From assembly GCF_015163075.1 (NCBI RefSeq), contig NZ_JADDXU010000029.1, forward strand, positions 1 through 64,000: DNA of 64,000 nucleotides, in the 5' to 3' direction. Numbering within the stretch: the first letter of the stretch is position 1; the number at the start of each line of letters is the position of its first letter. The position numbers and the translations under genes were made by a program. This DNA is from Streptomyces justiciae. Lineage in GTDB: Bacteria > Actinomycetota > Actinomycetes > Streptomycetales > Streptomycetaceae. Below the pieces are notes generated by a model. It made no database searches and was not told the DNA's origin. It saw nothing but the letters and a program-made list of their open reading frames with translations. Shown one piece after another: positions 1 through 8,000 of the stretch.

Positions 1-1
1 C

Positions 2-625
2 TCGCTGTCCTTCGAGACACCTATGCTCTGGGCCACCGGCTTCCTGGTCACGTTCGTGTTCGGTGGCCTGACGGGAGTGATGCTGGCCTCGCCGCCCATC
101 GACTTCGCGGTCTCCGACTCGTACTTCGTCGTGGCGCACTTCCACTACGTCGTCTTCGGCACCGTCGTCTTCGCGATGTTCTCCGGCTTCCACTTCTGGT
201 GGCCGAAGTTCACCGGCAAGATGCTCGACGAGCGCCTCGGCAAGATCACGTTCTGGACGCTGTTCGTCGGCTTCCACGGCACGTTCCTCGTCCAGCACTG
301 GCTGGGGGTGAACGGCATGCAGCGCCGGATTCCGGACTATCTGGCGGTGGAGGGCCTGACGCCCCTCAACACCCTGTCGAGCATCTTCTCCCTCGTGCTC
401 GGCGCCTCGCTCCTGCCGTTCTTCTACAACGTCTGGAAGACGGCCAAGTACGGCAGGCCGGTCGCGTCCGACGACCCCTGGGGCTACGGCCGTTCTCTGG
501 AGTGGGCGACCAGCTGTCCCCCGCCGCGGCACAACTTCCTCGCCCTGCCCCGTATCCGCAGCGAGTCCCCCGCGTACGACCTGCACCACGCCCCGGCGCC
601 GGAACGGGAGTTGACCGCCCGATGA
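2..625 (+). CDS. ctaD: Cytochrome c oxidase subunit I, 3' part (aa3-type terminal oxidase)
   Basis: This is the C-terminal 207 residues of the haem-copper oxidase catalytic subunit, which reduces O2 to water and pumps protons in the cell membrane. The open frame runs in from the left edge, so the start is outside the window. The HFHYV motif near residue 47 carries the two histidines that ligate haem a and haem a3, and is followed by a further membrane helix and the FWWPKFTGKM segment typical of actinobacterial CtaD. At least four hydrophobic helices are visible. The hydrophilic tail after the last helix is usual for Streptomyces. The stop codon overlaps the ATG of the next gene (ATGA), so the two are probably co-translated. 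Identification is secure; only the missing 5' part limits it. Confidence 0.96.
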   Translation, partial: SLSFETPMLWATGFLVTFVFGGLTGVMLASPPIDFAVSDSYFVVAHFHYVVFGTVVFAMFSGFHFWWPKFTGKMLDERLGKITFWTLFVGFHGTFLVQHWLGVNGMQRRIPDYLAVEGLTPLNTLSSIFSLVLGASLLPFFYNVWKTAKYGRPVASDDPWGYGRSLEWATSCPPPRHNFLALPRIRSESPAYDLHHAPAPERELTAR

Positions 626-939
626 GGGACACGTTCGTCAACGACATCGAGGGCCATCTGCTGCTCGCCGCCACCCGGCAGGAAGGCCGCACGGCCGCCG
701 AGCGGCTCACCGCACCCCTGCACTGGCTGACGGACACTCAGCGGGCCGAGCTGGAGCGCCGCTTCGAGGCGGAGTACCTCGCACTCGCCCGCGCCTCCTG
801 GCAGCAGACGGCGGTGCGGGCCGGGAGTCTGCGGGACGAGTACGAGGCGAGGTACCGGACGCTGCGCCGACGACTGCTGGCGGGTTTGCTGCTCGCCTGC
901 GCGGCGGCCGTCGGCGCCCTGGCCCTCTGTCTGGTCTAG
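622..939 (+). CDS. Small hypothetical protein with C-terminal membrane anchor
   Basis: This 105-residue protein begins at an ATG that overlaps the ctaD stop by four bases. Residues 1-80 are charged and helical, and rich in Arg, Glu and Ala. Residues 84-105 form one hydrophobic segment preceded by RRRLL, which predicts a single C-terminal transmembrane helix with the bulk of the protein in the cytoplasm. I recognise no domain. Translational coupling to ctaD suggests an accessory role at the oxidase, but that is inference from position only. Its TAG stop shares the palindrome CTAG with the stop of the convergent alpha-galactosidase gene, so the two reading frames overlap by four bases. Confidence 0.72.
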   Translation: MRDTFVNDIEGHLLLAATRQEGRTAAERLTAPLHWLTDTQRAELERRFEAEYLALARASWQQTAVRAGSLRDEYEARYRTLRRRLLAGLLLACAAAVGALALCLV

Positions 940-2903
940 CTCTGCGTCCACTTCTGGTTGGTCTGGCCGTTGCACGTCCACAGCACCATCGCCGTGCCGT
1001 TGGCCGTGGCCGCGTTGTAGGCGTCGAGGCAGAGACCGGCGTTGACATTGGTGATCGTGCCGTCGCTGTTGACGTTCCACTTCTGGTTGTTCTGGCCGTT
1101 GCAGGCCCAGATGACGACCTTGGTGCCGTTGGACGTCCCGCTGTTGTAGGCGTCCAGGCACTTGTTGCCGTACACCACGAGTTCCTTGCGGGAGGTGTAC
1201 GTCCACTGCTGGTTCTGGCCGCCGTTGCAGTCCCAGAGCTCGGCCTGGGTGCCGTTGGTGAGGGTGTTGTTGTAGACGTCGAGGCAGCGGCTGGAGCCCG
1301 TGCCGACGACGAGGGTGCTGTTCGCGCCGGGCAGGGGGCGGACGGTGATGTCGGCGAGCGTGGGCGCGCCGGTGAAGGTCAGCGTGTTCGAGGAGCCCTT
1401 GGACAGGCCGACCATGACCGAGATCGTGCCCTGGGAGGAGCCGGTGGGCGGGAAGGAGACGGTCGTCGAGCCCTGGCCGTTGACCTTGAGGGTCGCGGTG
1501 CGGGCGCCGGCGGTGTTGTTGGTGTAGGCGACGTCGACGGTCTTGATCCCGGTGCTGCCGGCGGTCACGCCGGTGAAGCTCGCCGTGCCGGTGTAGGTGC
1601 TCGCCGACTGCTCGGTGCCGCCGGTGACCGTCAGCATCACGGAGCCGCCCGCCGGGACAGAAGCGGTGTAACTCGTGCCGTACGAGCCGACGTCGGCCCG
1701 CGCCCACAGGTCACGGACGGTCGCGTTGGCGTTGGTCAGGCCGAGGTCGGACCAGCGGACGGTGATGTTCTGCGCGGAGGCGGTGCGGTTCATCAGCACG
1801 ACGGCGCGGTTGCCCTGGCCGGACAGGACCTTGCCGTACACCTGAAGGCCCGTGCTGTCCTCGGCGACCTTGACGCCCTGGAGGCCGCGTGCGTCCTGGT
1901 CGACGGCGATGACCTCGGGGTTCTTGAGGATGTTCGCCGTCTCGGTGGACATCGTGGCGAGGTTGTTGCCCGCGAGGAGGGGTGCGCCGGAGATGGCCCA
2001 CAGGTTCATGTGGGTGCGGTTCTGGGCGGCGGTGAAGCCGGACATGCCGACCATCAGCATGTCGGGGTCGTTGTAGTAGCCGGTGTGCTGGGCGAGCGGG
2101 TGCAGGCCCTGGTCGAAGTTGGACAGCATGTTCGTCTGGGACGGGCTGTTGCCCCAGAAGATGATGTCGGTGCTGGTCCGGTACATCGGGGCGAGCCCCG
2201 GGGCCCAGTTCCAGGTGTTCTGGTAGCCCCAGTTGCAGATGGAGAGGGTGAGCGGACGCCCGGTGGTGGCGGTCGCCCTGGCCACGGCGTCGCTGATCGA
2301 CTTGTACGTCGTCGCCGCGTCGAGCCCTTCCGCGTCGCCGCCGCACCAGTCGACCTTCACGAAGTCGAAGCCCCACTGCGAGAACTGGAGCATGTCCTGG
2401 TCGTAGTGGCCCTCGCTGCCCGAGCCGGGGGCGGCGGGGCGGCCGGTCGGGTAGTAGTAGCCGCAGCCGTCCTTGCCGGCGTCGGTGTAGATGCCTGCCT
2501 TCAGGCCCTTGCTGTGGATGTAGTCGGCGATGGCCTTCATGCCGCCCGGCCACTCGGACTCGTCGACGGTGATGTTCCCGGCACTGTCCCGGGTGCCCTG
2601 CCACCACCCCTCGTCGATGTTGATGTACTTGTAGCCCGCGTCCGGCAGCCCCGCCGCCACGAACGCGTCGACCTGCTGCTTGATCACGTCGTAATCGATG
2701 GCTGCGGCGAAGCTGTTCCAGGAGGCCCAGCCCATCGGCGCGGTGGGCACGGCGATCTGCCGGCTCGTCGCCGCCTGCGCCGGGGTGGGCTGGGCGAAGA
2801 GCAGGGCGGCCGTGGCGGTCAGGGCGAGGACGACGGCGCGTACGACGGCGGTTCTGGTACGGCGGACGAGTCCGCCGCGGGGCGCGCGGGGTGGGGGAAA
2901 CAT
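936..2903 (-). CDS. Secreted GH27 alpha-galactosidase with C-terminal ricin-type (CBM13) lectin domain
   Basis: The 655-residue product hydrolyses terminal alpha-galactosides (melibiose, raffinose or galactomannan side chains) outside the cell. The start is the ATG at 2903, preceded by GAAGGAG at good spacing. An Arg-rich n-region and hydrophobic stretch ending near AQAA (about residue 44) form a signal peptide. The GH27 (beta/alpha)8 barrel shows GWASWNSF, the VKVDWCGG nucleophile motif (Asp185) and NDPDML with the likely acid/base Asp281. After the barrel come an antiparallel beta domain and a CBM35-like segment (about 405-525). The last 125 residues carry three QxW-type repeats (QQW, QKW, QKW) of a beta-trefoil lectin. 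No sugar transporter or regulator lies beside it. Specificity for galactose rather than arabinose is family-based inference. Confidence 0.93.
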   Translation of the reverse strand: MFPPPRAPRGGLVRRTRTAVVRAVVLALTATAALLFAQPTPAQAATSRQIAVPTAPMGWASWNSFAAAIDYDVIKQQVDAFVAAGLPDAGYKYINIDEGWWQGTRDSAGNITVDESEWPGGMKAIADYIHSKGLKAGIYTDAGKDGCGYYYPTGRPAAPGSGSEGHYDQDMLQFSQWGFDFVKVDWCGGDAEGLDAATTYKSISDAVARATATTGRPLTLSICNWGYQNTWNWAPGLAPMYRTSTDIIFWGNSPSQTNMLSNFDQGLHPLAQHTGYYNDPDMLMVGMSGFTAAQNRTHMNLWAISGAPLLAGNNLATMSTETANILKNPEVIAVDQDARGLQGVKVAEDSTGLQVYGKVLSGQGNRAVVLMNRTASAQNITVRWSDLGLTNANATVRDLWARADVGSYGTSYTASVPAGGSVMLTVTGGTEQSASTYTGTASFTGVTAGSTGIKTVDVAYTNNTAGARTATLKVNGQGSTTVSFPPTGSSQGTISVMVGLSKGSSNTLTFTGAPTLADITVRPLPGANSTLVVGTGSSRCLDVYNNTLTNGTQAELWDCNGGQNQQWTYTSRKELVVYGNKCLDAYNSGTSNGTKVVIWACNGQNNQKWNVNSDGTITNVNAGLCLDAYNAATANGTAMVLWTCNGQTNQKWTQS

Positions 2904-3093
2904 GCGGCTCCTTCGGAGGGGAAGAACGCCCGGCATGGTCGACATCTCGAACGAGGATCGAATGCCCGAACGTATCGCGCGCTGAAAGTAGAACCGCGGG
3001 AGGCGGAAGTCAACGGCTGCGGCAGGCGTGAACTCGCCGCTTCGCACGGGTCGTTCACCCCGCTCGGGACGTGATCCCGACATACTGGCGCTC

Positions 3094-4341
3094 GTGCGCG
3101 TAGCAATCATGACGGCGGGATCCCGGGGCGACGTGGCCCCCTTCACCGGCCTGGGGCACGGCCTGCTGCGGGCCGGCCACGAGGTCACCCTGGTCACGCA
3201 CGGCTCCTTCAGGCCCTTGGTGGCGGGCTCGGGGCTCGGCTTCCACCCCCTGCCGGTCGACCCCCGCACCGTGCTGGAGTCCGACCGCGGCAAGGGTCTG
3301 CACCGCAGCGCCACCGGCCCCGGGAAGCTGCTGCGAGCGGTCTCGATGGCACGGGCGCTGGCGGGCACGATGGCCGACGACCTGCTGACGGCGGCCCGCG
3401 CCGCCGACATCCTCCTCCTCTCGGCCTCCCTCGCCCCGCTCGGCCACACCATCGGCGAGGGCCTGTCCCTGCCGACCCTCGGCCTCAGCCTCCAACCGGT
3501 CGCCACGACAAGGGAGTTCGCCCCACCCATGCTGGGCGGCGGCTCCTGGGGCGCGCTCGGCAACCGCGCGGCCGGACACGGCGTGGGCCTCGCCATCGAG
3601 CACGTCTTCTCATCGGTCGTCCCCGAGCTGCGCACCCGCCTGGGCCTGGGCCGAGTCGGAAGCGCCGCTGCCCTGCGCCGCCGGGAGCGCCGCAACTGGC
3701 CCGTCCAGCACGGCTTCAGCCCCCTGGTGGTGACCCGCCCCCACGACTGGCGCCCCGGCCTGGACGTGGCGGGCTACTGGTGGCCGTACGACGTCTCCAC
3801 CGAACTCCCCCGGGAGGTGCGGGACTTCCTCGACGCCGGCCCGCCACCCGTCTTCGTCGGCCTCGGCAGCGCCACGGTCCCCGACCCCGAACACCTCAGC
3901 ACCGAGATCGTCCGAGCCCTGCGCCGGGCCGGGGTACGCGGCGTGTTCCAGCGAGGCTGGGCGGGCCTGGCGGCCGAGGGCGACGACATGCTGACGATCG
4001 ACGAGATCGCCCACTCGGCGCTGTTCCCCCACATGGCCGCGGTGGTCCATCACGCGGGCGCGGGCACGACCGGGGCGGGACTACGCGCCGGGGTGCCCGC
4101 GGTGCCGGTACCGATCCAGTTCGACGCTGGCTTCTGGTCGGAACGCCTGGTCAGACTTGGGGTGGCTCCTCGCGCGGTACCGCTGCGCCGTCTGACCGCC
4201 GACACGCTCGGCGCGGCGCTGGTCCAGGTGACGCGGGACGGGGAACACGGGAAGCGGGCACGGGCGCTGGGCGAGCGGATCCGGAGTGAGGACGGAGTGG
4301 GCCCGGTGGTGGCGGCGATCAGCCGATTGTGTCGCAGCTGA
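3094..4341 (+). CDS. GT1-family (MGT/sterol-glucosyltransferase-like) glycosyltransferase
   Basis: This 415-residue enzyme is predicted to move a sugar from a UDP- or dTDP-sugar onto a small hydrophobic acceptor in the cytoplasm. The N-terminus MTAGSRGDVAPF is the acceptor-side Rossmann motif of GT-B enzymes in the sterol/macrolide glucosyltransferase group. The nucleotide-sugar site is seen as HHAGAGTTGAGLRAGVP followed by PIQFDAGFW. I chose the GTG at 3094 because the GT-B fold begins immediately there; an upstream ATG at 3028 would add 22 residues of low-complexity sequence, and no strong ribosome site supports either. It is monocistronic with no biosynthetic partner nearby, so a detoxification or lipid-glycosylation role is possible, but the acceptor is unknown. 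Confidence 0.85.
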   Translation: MRVAIMTAGSRGDVAPFTGLGHGLLRAGHEVTLVTHGSFRPLVAGSGLGFHPLPVDPRTVLESDRGKGLHRSATGPGKLLRAVSMARALAGTMADDLLTAARAADILLLSASLAPLGHTIGEGLSLPTLGLSLQPVATTREFAPPMLGGGSWGALGNRAAGHGVGLAIEHVFSSVVPELRTRLGLGRVGSAAALRRRERRNWPVQHGFSPLVVTRPHDWRPGLDVAGYWWPYDVSTELPREVRDFLDAGPPPVFVGLGSATVPDPEHLSTEIVRALRRAGVRGVFQRGWAGLAAEGDDMLTIDEIAHSALFPHMAAVVHHAGAGTTGAGLRAGVPAVPVPIQFDAGFWSERLVRLGVAPRAVPLRRLTADTLGAALVQVTRDGEHGKRARALGERIRSEDGVGPVVAAISRLCRS

Positions 4342-4353
4342 CCGGCTCCACGG

Positions 4354-4899
4354 TCACTGGGGTGATCCGTCGACCACCTGGGTGATCCCGAGGTCGAGGC
4401 GCATCTCACGGCGCAGGTCGTGCAGGAGGCGGCGTGCGGCGTCCAGATGCGCTCGCGCCTGTTCGGCACTGTCCGCGTCCCGAAGAGTCCCGCCGTGCAG
4501 CCGCCTGAGGATTCCGTACGCCTGGTTCAGCTCCCGGTTGACGGCCGAGGCGACCGCCAGCACCTGGTCCGGCACCACCATCTGGGCCTCCGCATAGCAG
4601 GCCCGGTACTCGGAGCGCGTCTCCTGCAGTTCATCGAGGTGTTCCGCACGCTCCGGCAGCGCGTGCAGGCTGTTGTTCAACGCCCCGAAGTAGTGGCGGG
4701 CGCACTGGTTCAGCGCGACGTAGCTCGTCAGTCGCAGTTGCTGCACCCGCTCCTGGGCCCGCGCCGTCTCCTCATGCTGACGCAGTCTCTCGGCGTTGTG
4801 CCGTTCGGCCGCCAGCGACCGTGCCGCGCTGCGCTGGGTCAGCCAGGCCGCGCTGAGCGTCCCGCAGACACCTACGACCGCGACGAGCAGTGCCTCCAC
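4354..4899 (-). CDS. Small membrane-anchored coiled-coil protein (hypothetical)
   Basis: The 181-residue product starts at a GTG at 4899, six bases after a GGAGG ribosome site; the longer frame upstream is low-complexity and overlaps the divergent gene's leader. Residues 1-20 (EALLVAVVGVCGTLSAAWLT) form one transmembrane helix. Residues 25-75 are charged and helical, with a coiled-coil look (AAERHNAERLRQHEETARAQE). The remainder is helical without a recognised catalytic motif. It lies divergently 151 bp from the start of the large STAND-like NTPase gene, so the two probably share a promoter region. Single-helix coiled-coil proteins of this kind are common in actinomycetes; whether it serves as a membrane partner of the STAND protein is a guess from position. 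Confidence 0.68.
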   Translation of the reverse strand: MEALLVAVVGVCGTLSAAWLTQRSAARSLAAERHNAERLRQHEETARAQERVQQLRLTSYVALNQCARHYFGALNNSLHALPERAEHLDELQETRSEYRACYAEAQMVVPDQVLAVASAVNRELNQAYGILRRLHGGTLRDADSAEQARAHLDAARRLLHDLRREMRLDLGITQVVDGSPQ

Positions 4900-5050
4900 C
4901 GTCCCGCCCTCCTCATCAGCATCCCCCGCCCCCGGAACGTCGGCGGCACGTGCGGGACAGCATCCGCCAACTCGGGCCGCCGAGACAGTCGTTGGGACAG
5001 ATTCTGTCGCGACGGATGTACAACCCAGAACAGATCTGTACCCTTCCGAC

Positions 5051-8000
5051 ATGAACCGCGACTCGGTGCAGAGCGACGGGGGACCCGGCCGCGACCTGCT
5101 GAAATCCGCACGGGCACTGCTGCAGGGTCACTTACCGCAGTCCAGTACCGTGACCTTCGTCAAATCCCTCGCGGGTGGCTACACGGCCGCCCGCGTCATG
5201 CTGTGCGACATCAGCCAGACACCCCCCACCAGCAGTGGCGTGCTCAAGGGGCAGTACATCTTCAAGGCCGGGTTCTCCACCGGCGAGCCCCAGGCCACCG
5301 CCCACAACGCCTTCGTGACAGGCCTCGGCGGATATGGCCACGACCGCGTCCCGCGCCTCGTCGAGTCGGTGCAGGAGTCCGGCATCGGCGTCGACATCTA
5401 CGACATCGCCGGGCTCGCCCTGAACCTGCTGCGCTCGGCCGAACACGTCGACGTGGAGGACCGCGAGGAGATCTGCGCCCGCGTCGCCGGTGAGCTCCTG
5501 GAGGCCCAACTCGCCGTCGCAGGGCAGCCGGACTACACGGCGACCGTCGGATCGGTGCTGCGCGAGTGGCTCGGCAGCGACTTCCCCGAGGACCAGCGCG
5601 GCGCACGGGTGCGTGAAGTGCTCGCCGAACTCTGCGACGGGGGCCGTGCCTTCCTCCACGAGGGCGAGCTGCTCCCGAATCCGCTCGTCCTCCTCGAACC
5701 CCGATTCGGTCTGGCCGAACGCGACCTGGCCTGCTTCCGCGGTCCCGCCCACGGCGATCTGCACCTGCGCAACGTCATGGTCCGGGGCTCCCGTCTGACC
5801 AGGGACCTCGAGTACTGGCTCATCGACGTCAACTGGGACGCCCCCGCACCGCTTCTGTACGACCACGCCTACCTGGAGCTGTCGGCACTGCTGTTCGGGC
5901 TCACCCGGTCCAGCAGCGGCCGGGCCCTCCCGCTGCTGGCCCGGCTCGACAACGAGGCCTTGACCGTCCCCGTCGACCTCGACCTCAGCGACAAGGCCTT
6001 GCTCACCCTGCTGCGCAGCATGAGGCAGGAGGCACAGCGTGTCCTGACCACCCACGAGGAGAGACGGCCCGACGTCTGGCAGCAGCAGCTGCTCATGGCC
6101 CGGATCGCGGCCGGTCTCAACTACGCCGCCAAGCCGCTCGACAGCATGCCCCTGCGGCGTGCCGCGCTGGCGAGCGCCAGCTGGGCGACACGGCTCCTGC
6201 TGCGCAGCCGCCACCCCGAGGTGTGGATCGACATCGCCAAGGAGGGCCGGATCAGCAATGTCGGCCTGGCGACCAACGCCGGCGCGATCCGGGTCACCGC
6301 CCAGGAGTCCCTGCGCCGTTGGAGACCCTTCCGGGAGACGCACGGCGGCATGGACCTGTTCCTGGTCGCCGACTCCGTGGCCGCCAAACCGGCGCTGGCC
6401 GCTCTCGCCCACTGCGGCTGGGCGGCCGTGATCGACCTCGACCCGAGAAGCGACGACGAGGGCCTGTCCAGCATCGTCCTCCCCGGTCTGGAGGAGCGAC
6501 GCCATGTCAGCGTCTTCGGTGAGAACAGCGGGGAGGTCTCACCGGCCAACGCGACCAACTGGCTGATGGCCAACGGCTGGGAGAGTCACGACGAGGACGC
6601 CGCCGAGACCGACGACCAGTGGCGCCGACGCGGTCATCTGCAGCGCGTACGGCAGTTGATCGACAACACGCACGACGGCACCCCGCACCAGTCCGCCGCG
6701 GTCCTGGTGCTGCGCTCCGGGAATCGGGACCGGGAGATCGACCGCGTCCTCGACTACATCGACGAGCGCTACGACGGCATCGCCGAACGGCTCGACCTCG
6801 CCGAGGCTCCCGCCCACAACGGCATAGACATCGACGCGTTCCTCACCGTCGTCGCCGAATCCCTGCCGCCGGACACCGGTGCCACCTCGCCGTCGCTGCC
6901 CGGCCCCGCCGGACGCCGCTGGGCGCTGAAGTGGTCCGACCTGCAGCGCCTCTCGGTCGACCTGGAGGTCCTGCACTCCGAGATCCTCTCCAGCGGCGAT
7001 CCCGCCGCCGAACAGGTCAGCGACGAGTTCTGGCGTGGCCGGCCGCCCACCTGGCAGGAGCTGGAAGTCCCCGTCGACGTCGAGCGGGACGCGTACAAGG
7101 AGCTGGTCAACGACATCATCGAGCGGCTCAGGGACCACCAGCTCGCCACCGTCCGCCTCGACCACTCTCCTGGCTCGGGCGGCACGACGCTGGCCCGTCG
7201 CGTCGCTTGGAACCTGCACCGCGGCCATCCGACGGTGCTCCTGCGCTCGTACTCGGACACCACGGCCGACCGCATCGACGAGATCTACCAGGAGACAGGC
7301 TCCACGACACTCGTCGTCGCAGAGTCGGCCATACTGCCCGAATACGACCGGGACGAACTGGTCCACTCCCTGGCCCAGCGCAACACCCGGGCCGTGTTGT
7401 TGTGGGTGAACCGGACGAACGTCCGCAGGGGCGGAACGCCGCACAAACTGCTCGACCCCCTGCACGGCAACGAGCGCCGCCGCTTCCTCAAGAAGTTCCG
7501 GGAGCGCGCGACCACCGACCACGCCCGCCGACTCCTGGACGGCTTGGCCGAGGGAGCCACGGACGATGTGGCGGCGCAGAAACTCTCGCCGTTCTTCTTC
7601 GGGCTGTGCGTCTACCAGGAGCAGTTCGAGGGCATCGCCTCGTACGTCCAGAACCACTTCACCCGACTGACCCGGCAGCAGAAGGTGCTCGCCCGCCATC
7701 TCGCGCTGCTGACCCGCTACGGCCAGGAACTCGGCCTGCCGATCGTGATGGTCGACGCCTGGATGCGCCCCGAGCGGCCGGTGTACTCGCCTCTCAACGA
7801 GACCCAGCTCAGCGAGCTCCTCGGTCCCGACCTCCGTCATCTCGTCGTCGCGGAGCGGGGTGCGCTCAGGCTGCTGCACCCGCTCATCGCGGACTTCGTC
7901 CTGCACGGCGAACTGGACGGCGAACAGCACAGCCTCAGTAACATCGCGGTGGAATTCATCAACAAGACCACCGAATTGCTCGGCTCCGCCAACAGTACGA

